From assembly GCA_029834535.1 (NCBI GenBank), contig JAQMWT010000523.1, positions 62,001-126,000 on the forward strand: a DNA stretch of 64,000 nt, in the 5' to 3' direction. The notes under the pieces are model-generated. The model was given only the letters and a program-made list of their open reading frames with translations, made no database searches and had not been told where the DNA came from. Source of the DNA: Chrysophaeum taylorii. Its lineage: Eukaryota > Sar > Pelagophyceae > Pelagomonadales > Pelagomonadaceae. A program made the position numbers and the translations under genes. Shown one piece after another: positions 30,075 to 40,300 of this stretch; position 1 is the stretch's first letter, and every line of letters begins with the position of its first letter.

Positions 30075-31401
30075 ATGAATGTGATGTCGACGTTGTTGTT
30101 GTTGTTGTTGTTGTTGTTGTGGGGATTGGCGGCAGCGGATGATGGGGGAGAGTCGCGGTTTGCCGTGTGCGTGACCGGGCAACTCCGCGCCGGCGCGCTC
30201 CCGGAGGTCCAGGAGCGGTTGTTCGAGGCGGTCGTCCGACCTCTCGGTGCGGAAGTGTTCGTCGTCGTCTCCAGGGAACACACGCTGGGCCACGTCGACT
30301 TCAACATTCCGCGGAACGGGTGCTACACCGATCCTCGGAAGTGCGCCCCCCGCGACGGCCAAGAAAACGAGACCTGGCTGCGCGAGGTGGCCGGACGACC
30401 CCCGATCGACGTGGCCCGAAAGTGGCCAAAGGGCAAGCCCGCCGAGCGCGCTCCGTCGACCGACGAAGACCTCGAACGTCTTCGCGCCGGGCCCCTCGCG
30501 CCGCGGTTCCTGCGGGTCATGGACGACGACGAGACCTTGAGGTCGGCGACCGAAGCCTTTGGCGACGCTCACCCCTCGCTCTTCCAGCGAGCCCTTCGGG
30601 CTAGGAACCGCTGGTGTCTGGCCGACGTCGAGGCGCGCGAGCGCCGCCGCCAGAAACCGTTTGACTACGTCGTCCGCGTCCGCCCCGACTACGTCTTTGC
30701 CTGCGCCTTGCCGCCCGCCACCTTCTGGCCTTCGCCCGACACTCCTTGGGCCGCGACTGCGATGGACTTTTTTGAAGTTATGGACCGAGAAACAGCTAAC
30801 TCAAACCTCGGACTCTGGAGCCGTCCAGAACCCCCCGCACCCTGCGTTTCCGGCATCCGCGTCGAGAGCTGCGCATTCTACGCCATGTGCGGCGCCGGCG
30901 CAAACGTCACGGCCGTCGACCACGTCGACCGTCGATTGAGAGACGACGCCGGACCGCGACTACCGGGGGAAATCGCGCGACCTTGCTGCGACCCGACCTC
31001 CTTTCTCCCCCGCGCCCTCACCAAACCCCTGGACACCAGCGTCTGGTGCCCGCTCCACAGACACCCTTACCTCCACGGCTGGTGGTACGACCACTCCAAG
31101 CGCTCCCTCCGCGATCTCGCGCTCGACGCGGCCAACGCGCTCCTCGGTGAGGGATTATCTTCTCGTGATTTTTTTCTACTCACTCACTCGCCCAGGACCC
31201 CGCTGCGTCAAGAACAAAGCCCCCGTCCCTCGCCAGGAGGAGGGGGGGGACGACGATGATGACGATCAGGGGGCTGATAATGACCCGCTTGACGACGAGG
31301 TCCTGGCTATCCTCCATCCTGGCCCAGAAGAACCCCATTCCTGGATCCACGAGTGGGCTGCTGGAGACCGCCGCGCCAGCGCCGACTCTGAACTCCGATA
31401 G
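30075..31401 (+). CDS. Secretory glycosyltransferase-like protein, one intron
   Basis: The start at 30075 gives MNVMST followed by a run of leucines and WGLAAA, a signal peptide of about 21 residues. The domain begins with FAVCVTGQLRAG (~29-40) and includes FDYVVRVRPDYVFAC (~196-210). This pairing of 'CVTGQLR' and 'VRxRPD' is typical of algal and fungal glycosyltransferase-like proteins (often left as uncharacterised families). Several Cys residues suggest a lumenal fold. A 49-bp GT-AG intron at 31147-31195 joins exon 1 to an exon ending at 31401. Spliced, the protein is about 425 residues with an acidic C-terminal tail ending ASADSELR. Unspliced, the frame would stop about 35 codons into a low-complexity Arg/Pro tail. 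The leucine run is coded by a (TTG)n microsatellite. Confidence 0.7.
31147..31195 (+). other. Short GT-AG intron (49 bp) in the glycosyltransferase-like gene
   Basis: Begins gtgaggga and ends tcgcccag with a pyrimidine-rich stretch between. Removing it keeps the frame open and replaces a low-complexity tail with a plausible acidic one (CVKNKAPVPRQEE). The size matches the other two introns seen (42 and 44 bp). Confidence 0.6.
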
Positions 31402-32708
31402 TCAGCAGGCGTGGGCGCCGCCCCTTTTTTTTCTTGATAAGCACGCGCGCCGCCGCACTTCTCTCGCTGTGTGCTCGAGGAGTACTCTATAGGAGTACTC
31501 TATAGGGCCGGATCGTCGCGTATTCAGTTTTACAACCACCAATGTTCAACAATAATGCGCGGCCAACACCGGTGATACCAATCCTTAGGAGCCTTCTTTT
31601 CGACGCGTCTCCTTCAATCTCTCGAGAAGACGCAAAGTTATTGGGCTATCCGTCCATTCGCGGTGAAATGCCGAGTTCAAAACGAGCCCTCCGTGGCTTG
31701 ATAACTGTGCGTCGTCGTGCTCCCAGTCCCACTTTGTCGCTAACGCGGGGTAGCGAACACAGCAGTCGCGGTCGCCCACACTCGCCGCGCTTCAAAAAAA
31801 AAAACACGAAGCTTCGGTGTCTTCGATGCCGCCACATTCAAGTCAGCTCGCCGAACGTCCATCGCGCGCGTGACGCCGACAGTGCTCCAGCCGGCACACC
31901 CGACGCCAAACGCTCTCGTTTTGCCCTTGGTTGGACTCGCTCGCTTGCTCGGTCGGTCGTCTTCTTCTAGCGCATGCATTCGCTTGGCGAGTGCAAGCAG
32001 CTCGACAGTGGGTTTCTTCGAACCGAACACCCGCTCGTGTTCGCATAGCTCTCAAGGAACGCGACCTGCACCTGAACAAGCGAGGGATTCCCATTCCATT
32101 CCATTCCGCCCGATCACGCCATATATTGTGGGTCAACACAACCAACGGCCTCATAAACGGAACGGGTCCCAGTTCCATTTTTGCGCTTGCCGCAACTGAG
32201 CAACCGGGTGATCAAGCACGCGCTCAATAGCGGACAGCGCACTGCCCCTTTGCCTTTACACTACGCGCAGCGTCACTTTATTACGTCTCCGGTGCTCCTT
32301 CCCGTTGACGAAGGGCACGGCAGAAGTGTGAGACCGGATGCAGCATCACCTAAGTGAGCGCGCGTGTTGACGGTGCACACCCTTAACTTGGCGGAGCATC
32401 CAAAATCGCGTTGATTCGTGATGGTGGCTCGGCCTCAGTTCTTGACACGGAAGTGAGGTCCCTTCGTGACCATGGCTCTTGCCTTGTCACATCTGCTGTT
32501 GGTGATGGTGCGTCCTCGGTGCTCCACACCACAGCACGACCATGAGTTGACGGTGCATCCTCAGCACTCGACATTGCAGCAGGACTAACTGCCGATGGCG
32601 CATCAAGGCACTTGGACACAGAGAGTTCTGCGTCTCTATGTGGCAAAGGCGCACGGTTGGGATTCCACTATCGTGGGGTTTCTTCCAGACGGGAGGCTGC
32701 AACGAGAC
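31402..32708. other. Intergenic, 1.3 kb; no gene supported
   Basis: Contains only short overlapping frames without recognisable domains. At 31478-31505 the word ggagtactctata is directly repeated. From about 32370 to 32650 the composition changes to a loose repeat of 'gatggtgcgtcctcggtgctc'-like words, and on the - strand one frame repeats Asp-Ala-Pro-Ser. This could be the 3' end or a lost extension of the large gene that stops at 32709. Confidence 0.5.
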
Positions 32709-35700
32709 TCATCGAGTTGCTGATGGCAATGTGGCGTTCTCTTGACTCAACACAGCAGTGCCATTTGCGTCCTGTGGTGGTGACATTGGTGCTTCATCCC
32801 CTTGCGCTTCATGTTCTTTCGCAGCAGAACGGTCCACATCAACAGGCAGTGTATTATTATCCCCTGGAATAATTGCCACAGCGAGATTCGCATCAGCTGT
32901 CTGTACTGCTGCATTCGCTTGACTCGACAACGAAGACAGATCCGAACCAACGGGCAGCATTGCCACACCCGCGCGATTCGATGACGGCGTCGCAGCGAAT
33001 CTCTTGCTTTCGGTCTTGGGCACCACTGCAGTGAATCTCGGCTTCGCAGGAAGCTTCGCCGTTGCCAGAATCGCCCCTCTTGGCATCCGGGCCTCTTCTT
33101 GCCTCATTGTCACGGCGAAACTCCGCGAACTGCCCAATGCTGGGCGCGTTCGACTCGCCACCGCTGCGCAACTTGCGGCGGCTGGTGGCATTGCTGAAAC
33201 CCCAAAACTCGACGACGCAGCGAAAATCTCGTCGACTGGAGCTTCGTCGACTGGAGATTCATCGACGGGCGTCATCGCGTCATCTTCAGATACCGTCGCG
33301 AAATTAGCAGCTTGTGGTTGTCCGTCATCACTCTTTTTAGGCGCGGGGAGAATCCTCTCAAGATCAGAGTCGTTGGAGAGGCATCGCCCTTCGAGTACAG
33401 CAGCCGCGGCCCGCGCGCTCGCAGGGTCGTCCCACTCGAAGCCTTCGGTAGCAAGATCAGCCAAGAGATGATGGTCAGAGTCGTTGGGTTCGGTCGCATC
33501 CCGGGCTCTCGTGTGGTCGTCGGTGGCAAGGATGACGGCGGCCCCATCGAAACCTTCGACGAGGGAGACGTACGCATTGCTGACATAGAACAGGCTGTCG
33601 GCCTGATGGAGACGCTTGCCAACGAGGTACGCAACCAGGCGATCGTCAGGCTGCTGGCGAACAAGTCTCGTTCCAGTCGTGTCGGCCGGGAGCATGACGA
33701 CATCCTCATTCGGCCAAACTTGTTCGTCCTCGTCTTCTTCTTCGCCGTCGTAGATAATGACGAACCTATCGTCTTTGACGCTGCTGACAGCGCCATAATA
33801 CCAGCCCCATACCGGTTGTCTCGGCGCTTCGCCTCGACCATTGTCATCGTCATCGTCGTTGATGCGCCAACGCACTCTGACACGTGCTCCCGGCACAGGC
33901 TTTGGCTGGTCGAAATCAGACGCAGTATGGCCAAGCACGCTCCGACAGGTGAAAGCACCGCGATTCCCGCAAATGCGACAGTAGGCGCACGGCTTGCGAC
34001 GAGTGAGTTGTTGTGGGATTTCTGTTCCACCCGGAAGCAACACGACCGTCCGCGCCTTGAGCCGGGTCCGACGGCCGAGCGGGTCTCGTGCACGAATGCG
34101 CGTTCCAGCACTCGTGCGGCGCGAAGCCAGATGAACGAGCTTGGCGGTGTTCGCAGCGACGAGAGCGACGTCCGCACCAAAGCGCCCGGCAATGCGTTCG
34201 GGCGTGTCGTCTTCGCAGGCCGAGTACCAGACACGCTGATCGGTGTCATCATAGTAAGCTTCGCCGTCGATGAGCTCAGTGGCGGTGCGCGGCGGCACGA
34301 CCCAAATTGCATCACCTGAGCTGTGGGATGCGGCGTCAGCGACACAGGGTGGGAGGCGGACTACCCGACCCTCGGTCAACGCCTCGTGTTCCGATACAAG
34401 CGGTGAGCACGGTCGCTGCAATCTACGCGGCAACGTCGCGGCGTTCGTCATGGCAACGACCCGCGTCGCCGAACATCGAAGCGCGTTGGCTACGTAACCA
34501 GGAGTTTCGCCGTCACGCGCCGAATACCACAGACTTGATTCGAGGCACACGACCTCGCCAACGAAGTCCTGGCTCGACCGGATGTTGCGCCTCGGGAGCG
34601 GCGACGTGGGCCGCTCGCTCACAGCGACGCCCACTTCGCTCTCGACGCGCCGCGGTGTGCGCTTAGGGCGAGCCCTAGACGGCCCAAGTCGTGACTGCGC
34701 AGGCCCCGCCTGGAAAGCGCGTTTTACCAGGTTCCCTGCAGCTGGACGTGCCGGAGGCCATTCGGGCTCATCGCTCAACATGGCGCGTACGCGCCGGGGG
34801 GGAATACTCGCACGGCAGAAGAAACACCGGAATCCAAAGTCTCCAAGCCGGCCCAGGCACGAGTCGCACGCACGCTTGCCGCAGCACCACAACGCCACGA
34901 CCATTCCATCATCCGACAAGCACACGGGACACCGTGTTGCATTATCTTCGTCGTCGTTACCCTCCATGCTGGCGGCGACGCTTGACTTTGGGGGACTCTT
35001 CGAAGATAATGGCCACTTGTTGTCGTTCGCCTTGACGGGCTCGGATACAGGCACGCCAATGTTGCCAACGGCGACGCGTAACTCGGAAGGCTGCGTGATC
35101 GCTACAGTTGTTGCCTCGTCTCGTCGCTGATCTGGCTGCTCTGCTGCGCTTGTTAGTCGACGAGGCACGGTATCCTCTTCCTTACCAACACTTGTGCCTT
35201 GTTGTTCGCCTTCTTCTTCCTCTTCTTCTTCTTCTCCTTCTCCTTCTCCTTCTACTTCTTCTTTCTGCGCGGGTGGAGCTTGGGATGCCGGAGGTTGTTG
35301 TTGAGTGTTGATGTCGTCGGGCGCTACTTCGGCGCCTTGCGAAGGAAAAGCGAAGAGCACGTGTGACGGCGGCGGCGCACCTGCAGGCTCTTCGGTTGTT
35401 GTCGGCGGCGCGGGTCGCGGCTGTTGCTGTTGTGGGTGCTGCGGAGGCTCTTGGAGCTTGGGGATTTTCTTTGCGGGAGCCGGGGCGGGCGGTTGCTGGG
35501 CCCGGGTCGTCCGCTGTCGCCGGGCCATCCGATATTCTTCCTCTTGAAGCTGGGCGGCCAGCTTGGCATCTTCGAGCTGTTGCGCGCAGCTCCTAGAGCT
35601 GCGGTCGCGCCGGGGACGCCGACTCGATTCGCTTTCCGGCAAACCATCGAAAGCCTCGCTTCGATCTTCCTCGTCGTTCGAGTCGGTAGTCATCGACGGA

Positions 35701-37292
35701 GCGGGCGCGGCTATGGCCGGCGATTCCGCTGGTGTCACCTCCTGATGCTCGAGGGCCTGCGCCTTTCGCGGCGAGCTCGAGCGGGTCGTTTGAGAACGCT
35801 CGCGTCGCTTTCGCCTTGCACGCGCTGGAGCTGGTCCTGTCGCAACGGGCTCCTGGCCTTCCTCGTGGACGTCGGGGTCAGGAAACGCGGTTTCTTCTTC
35901 TTCGTTGCCGTTATCGCAACGGATGCGCGCCTGATTGTTACCGAGGTCAGCCACAACCTCGCCCTTGTTCTTTTTCCCGTTGGCAACAAGCGTGTGCGTT
36001 ACAGTCCTGACCGGTGGGGCGCGGTCCTCTGCTCGCGTTGTCGCGCCGCGTTTCCCACGAGTCTTCCGCCTTTTAGCCGGTTCTTCTTCCGAAGGAGCAC
36101 TAGTAACCTCGCCGACGCCGCCACCGCCGCCGCCTACGGTGACGGCGTCAGTACCGGGTTTTGACTCGTCAACTTCGCCGTCTTCCTCGGCGGCAGCGCG
36201 ACTCGCTGTCGACGATCTCCGCCGTTTCGGGGGCTTCTTTCTTTTGGTTGGTTCTTCGCCGACAACCTCGATGTCAGGATCCGGGAAATTGACGTCGTCG
36301 ACGTCACCATCGTCGTACTCGATGCGCGCTTTGTTGTTGCCCAAATCTTCCACGACAACGCCACGGTATTGATAGCCATCGTCGAACAAAGCCCAAACGA
36401 CTGTCCCGACAGCTGGCACGGACGCCGTCGTCGCGTCGGCGTCGACTACCTTCCGACGCTTAACGCGAGAGCTGCGCCGCGCCGGGGCAACAGGCTTCTC
36501 CACAGCCAAAATTGCAGAAGCACCAGCAGCAGATGTCTCTTCCTTGCCGGCCGCAGCGGCTGCTGGTGGTGCAGCTTCCTCGGTCTCCTCCCCGTCCTCG
36601 GGAGCTGCCGAGCTCGCCAGGAAAATCCGGAGCGACCGACGCCGCTCTTCAAGAAGCTCGCTCCCTTCGATGGGGTTGTTCCTCCTCGAAGAAGAACGCT
36701 TTCCACGAGATGATCGACGCGGCGCTGCGTCTTCATCCCGCTTCTCACCGTTTCGCTCTTCCTCCTCACCTAAACGGACCACGAGCCGCCGAAACACGCA
36801 CCGCCTCGGCGAGTACGCCTTGCGCGACAACTCGGCGCCGTCCTCGCCATCGTCCTCGGAAGACGAGTCTTCGCTCCTCACAAACCTGGGGATGCAGGAT
36901 GGCGGAGGGGAGCCAGAACGGTCGAAACGCAACACGCGCCACGCCTTCTCGATCGACGCGACGTCGTCGACAAAGTTTTCTTCTGCGGGGGGGTCTTCTT
37001 GATCTTCCTTGCTCGCGGCGGCGGCGTGCGCCCTCAAAGCGTCCTCGATCGCTCGTAAGTCGGCGAGCGCCTTGGCCCGTGCACACATGAGCTCGAAGAC
37101 GCTCATCGTAGACGGTGTTTCCGGCCTGGCATCCAAAGCGCGACACCGTTCGCGCGCGGTCGCCATCACCCGCGACTTTCCCTCGGAGCCAAGGGCCCGC
37201 CACTCGCTCGCCGAGTACTTCGCCTTGAGCCTCCGGAACTCGGCCACGGCGTGGTCGTCGCCTTCGACGGCATCAGGTGTAGAGAAGCCCAT
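32709..37292 (-). CDS. Large RING-finger protein with Tudor-like, MIU-like and LysM-like modules
   Basis: About 1527 residues, starting at ATG 37292 (MGFSTPDAVEG); the frame stays open further upstream but would run into the divergent gene. The order is: charged helical start; a Tudor-like module at ~293-341 (VVWALFDDGYQYRGVVVEDL, ARIEYDDGD); a degenerate copy at ~432-475 with the same GNNxARI core; a motif resembling a ubiquitin-binding MIU at ~574-592 (DAKLAAQLQEEEYRMA); a C4-type RING at ~788-826 (CPVC, CCGKRACDSC, CFFC); two LysM-like repeats at ~918-960 and ~1020-1060 (LWYSARDGETPGYVA, VWYSACEDDTPERIA); a second Cys cluster (CAYCRICGN); and a third Tudor-like module at ~1134-1200 (VWGWYYGAVSSVKDDRFVII). 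RING suggests E3 ubiquitin ligase activity and Tudor-like modules suggest chromatin reading, so a nuclear role is inferred. Long acidic and Ser/Pro-rich linkers lie between. Confidence 0.75.
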   Translation of the reverse strand: MGFSTPDAVEGDDHAVAEFRRLKAKYSASEWRALGSEGKSRVMATARERCRALDARPETPSTMSVFELMCARAKALADLRAIEDALRAHAAAASKEDQEDPPAEENFVDDVASIEKAWRVLRFDRSGSPPPSCIPRFVRSEDSSSEDDGEDGAELSRKAYSPRRCVFRRLVVRLGEEEERNGEKRDEDAAPRRSSRGKRSSSRRNNPIEGSELLEERRRSLRIFLASSAAPEDGEETEEAAPPAAAAAGKEETSAAGASAILAVEKPVAPARRSSRVKRRKVVDADATTASVPAVGTVVWALFDDGYQYRGVVVEDLGNNKARIEYDDGDVDDVNFPDPDIEVVGEEPTKRKKPPKRRRSSTASRAAAEEDGEVDESKPGTDAVTVGGGGGGVGEVTSAPSEEEPAKRRKTRGKRGATTRAEDRAPPVRTVTHTLVANGKKNKGEVVADLGNNQARIRCDNGNEEEETAFPDPDVHEEGQEPVATGPAPARARRKRRERSQTTRSSSPRKAQALEHQEVTPAESPAIAAPAPSMTTDSNDEEDRSEAFDGLPESESSRRPRRDRSSRSCAQQLEDAKLAAQLQEEEYRMARRQRTTRAQQPPAPAPAKKIPKLQEPPQHPQQQQPRPAPPTTTEEPAGAPPPSHVLFAFPSQGAEVAPDDINTQQQPPASQAPPAQKEEVEGEGEGEEEEEEEEGEQQGTSVGKEEDTVPRRLTSAAEQPDQRRDEATTVAITQPSELRVAVGNIGVPVSEPVKANDNKWPLSSKSPPKSSVAASMEGNDDEDNATRCPVCLSDDGMVVALWCCGKRACDSCLGRLGDFGFRCFFCRASIPPRRVRAMLSDEPEWPPARPAAGNLVKRAFQAGPAQSRLGPSRARPKRTPRRVESEVGVAVSERPTSPLPRRNIRSSQDFVGEVVCLESSLWYSARDGETPGYVANALRCSATRVVAMTNAATLPRRLQRPCSPLVSEHEALTEGRVVRLPPCVADAASHSSGDAIWVVPPRTATELIDGEAYYDDTDQRVWYSACEDDTPERIAGRFGADVALVAANTAKLVHLASRRTSAGTRIRARDPLGRRTRLKARTVVLLPGGTEIPQQLTRRKPCAYCRICGNRGAFTCRSVLGHTASDFDQPKPVPGARVRVRWRINDDDDDNGRGEAPRQPVWGWYYGAVSSVKDDRFVIIYDGEEEDEDEQVWPNEDVVMLPADTTGTRLVRQQPDDRLVAYLVGKRLHQADSLFYVSNAYVSLVEGFDGAAVILATDDHTRARDATEPNDSDHHLLADLATEGFEWDDPASARAAAAVLEGRCLSNDSDLERILPAPKKSDDGQPQAANFATVSEDDAMTPVDESPVDEAPVDEIFAASSSFGVSAMPPAAASCAAVASRTRPALGSSRSFAVTMRQEEARMPRGAILATAKLPAKPRFTAVVPKTESKRFAATPSSNRAGVAMLPVGSDLSSLSSQANAAVQTADANLAVAIIPGDNNTLPVDVDRSAAKEHEAQGDEAPMSPPQDANGTAVLSQENATLPSATR

Positions 37293-37380
37293 CGCTGCTC
37301 CTCTTGCACTCTCCTTTCTCTTTTTTTGACTTTGAGACGCCCCCTGCTCCCAGAGAGAAGATCGATTTCTGGAGAAGGCG
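37293..37380. promoter_or_regulatory. 88-bp bidirectional promoter region
   Basis: Two long host genes start at 37292 (-) and 37381 (+) and diverge, so both 5' untranslated regions and core promoters must fit in 88 bp or overlap the coding sequence. The + strand carries a pyrimidine-rich tract, ctcctttctctttttttgac. No TATA box is evident. Confidence 0.6.
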
Positions 37381-40300
37381 ATGCCAGCAGCGCTCGACGA
37401 GCTGATTGGTCGGATGGCCATCGAGCTCTCGAAAAGCTGCGGCCGCGGCGGCCTGGCGGACGAGGAAGTTGCCGCCATCGCGGTGCGCTGGGCTCCGAGG
37501 AGCAGCGTCGCGAGCACGGCGAGTTGCGTCGGCGCCGACGACATTCTGGGGTGGCTGTGCTCGTTGCGACGCGACGGCGTCGCCTGCGTCCCGGAAGGTG
37601 CCCTCCGGAGGTCAGAGTTCATCTCGCGCGCCGAGGCGGTCGCCTTGGCGCAGCGGGCCGTCGACCGAGGATACCTCGAACGCGTGGGGCTCGGCTCGAA
37701 GAGGAAGTTGTCCTCGAGCAAGAAGTACTGGTCGCAGCTGCGCGCGGCGTTGCTCGACGACGAAGATCGCGTCGCCACGAGGCGTCGTCGAGTCTTTCGT
37801 GCCGGATCCTCAAGGCATTGGCGGTTTGTTCTGCCGCGAATCTTTCCCGAGGAGGACGTCGTTCGAGTCGCGGTCGGGAGAGTAAGACTCCCTCGCGACG
37901 CGGCCGGCGTCCTGCCCTCCGTAGGCTATGTGAGCGCCTGCGTGCGCGTCGACCTCGTCGTGGCGGCACGCGGGAGCTGCCGCTGGTTTCCGCGCCAGCG
38001 CCACCGCACAACCATGGTGCGGCGCCCCTCGAGCATCTTCGACGTGGGCGAGAGCGTCGATTTCGCCATGCCTAGAGCGTTCCGGGACCACGCCTTCTTC
38101 GTCGTGGAGATCTTGAACGAGGCAGCCCACGGCGTCTTGCACGCCAAAAGATTGGGAGCCACGTGCGTCCCGCTCTCTGAGGCGATGCGGGCCGGCACGG
38201 CGGAGGTGTGCCTCGTCGACCGCGACGGCGAGCGCGCGGTTTGCAATCCCGCGACGACGACGTGCTTCGACGCGACGTCGTCTAGGCAGCAGCAGCGATC
38301 GATGGTGCTCGCCACTGGGTTCGACGATCCTCGGCAAAGGTCCGGGGGCACTGCTGCGACGGTGGAACTCAGCGTGCGTGAGAGCACGGTAACGACGACG
38401 GCAACGCTGGCTTTGGGAGCGACGCGGCGCGTGCGTTGCGTGGTTCACGAGGCGCGAAACGTTGTTTACGACCTCGCCGAAACGCACGGGCTGGGGTGGA
38501 GCCTGCAGGCACGATTGATCGTCGGCGGGGATCACGAAGCCACGCCCTGGAAACCCAAGATATTCCACCACGCCCATATCTTGGCGCACGTCCAGCGCGT
38601 TGGCGGCGGTGGCGCGCGCTTCTCGTTCTCTCGCGAGGACGACTCGCCTAGCCGCGGCAGATCCGTGCCCTCGGTCTACCGTATGTTGTCGGTCGTGCGG
38701 TCGGTTTCCCGCGCCCCCCAGGATGCGAACACGCTGGAGGAGGACGAGGAGGAAGATGGCGCGTATTCGCGCGTCGGAGGCGGATCCGCTTCCTTCGAAG
38801 ACGACGACGACGACGAAGAAGAAGCGGACGACGCTATCGCGTCAGCTCGAGATGAAGAGACCGAGTCGCAGCAGCAGCAGCAGCAGAGTGGCGACGACGA
38901 GGAGTTCGTCTTGCCACGCGACTCTGATGTCTTCGACGACGACCAGGAGACGTTACGGTTCTTTCCCAAGCTTAGCGTCGATGCCGCCGCGCAAAACTTG
39001 GCAACCGACGCGGCGAGGTTGGTGGTGCTTGAGAAGTCGCGCGGCGGCATCCCGCGACGCGTAGGAGCCGCGGTAGTGCCACTCGCCAGCCTTCCGACGT
39101 CGCAGCACGACCCTGAATGGCATATCCTCGTCAACGTTGGTCCGCGCGGTGTCCTGACTCGCAACGGAGAACTCAAGGCGAGCCTCTGGGTCGAAGACGT
39201 CGGAGAGAGAGACCACAGAGAGCGAAAAGGCGACGACCCGTCCTCGCGACGCAGATGGTTGTTTCGGCGCAGAGTGGCGAATGTCGTCGTCGTCGCGGTG
39301 GGTACGCTCTTCGCGGCGGCGACGACGGCAACGAGCCGGGAGATCGTTGGCGGCTGGACGGTTTTTTTCCTAAAGGCGGCGCGGACGGTATCTAAGCTTG
39401 TCGCGATTGCGTTGGCGCCGATGCTCGTCTTAGCGTGCCACGTCTGCGGCCCGGTCGCGTTGGGATGGCTGGCGAGCTTTCTGATCGTTCGGTACGCGCT
39501 CCGCGGCGCGTGCGTTGTCCGTATCGATTCCGTAAGAGCGTCGTTCTTCATAACGCGGGGCGCCGACGTAAAAATGCACGCGAAGAAACACAAACTCGTC
39601 CCTCGTTCGGCTCCGCGATGGCGCCTCGCGCTGGCGCTCGAGGTGAGAGGATTCCAATTTGGGAACCCAGCGGCGTCGAATTACCCACACCAGAATTTAG
39701 TCTCCGCGGCGTGCGTCAACCTGGTCTTGTCGATCGCTCTCCGCGACGCTCCTCGCGTGATCCGAAGCTTGGTCGAAGGACCCTGGCGCCCGAGCCCGCG
39801 CCAATGCTTTTCTGCCTTTGCTTTTACCAGAAACGACGACGACGACGACGACGAGAAGGCGTACGCCGGCGTCGCCGTCGTCGAGACCCTCGAGATTCGA
39901 AGTCCAGAAGTCAACTTGGAGCTCGACGCGGCGGGCGAGCTCAACGTCGTGGCGCTCGCGAGGGATATCGCCGACGCCAAGGTGGCGAGGTATTTACGGC
40001 CCCGTCAGCTCGCGCCCAACGCGCTCTACGTGCGCGTCGTGGCTGCGCGCGACCTCTTGCACGCGAATCCTGGCCAGCTCCTGGTCGCGCGCTGCCACCT
40101 ACGCGCGGACGAGTACCGCGACACCGGGCCTTCGGCTCCCCTCACGACGAACGGCGAGACGGAGTGGAGGGACGACGACGCGGTAGCTGCTTTCAATAAC
40201 GCGCGCTGCTGCTGCGACGACGCCTCGGCCGTGCTCGCACTCGACCTCTTCGCGGTCGACCCGCCGACGACGAAGCGGCGAGCTCGCGACGGTCCGCCAA

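Noticed and set aside
33312-34319. 335-codon + strand open frame
   Set aside because: Antisense to the RING protein, without recognisable features; the - strand frame has clear RING and Tudor-like motifs.
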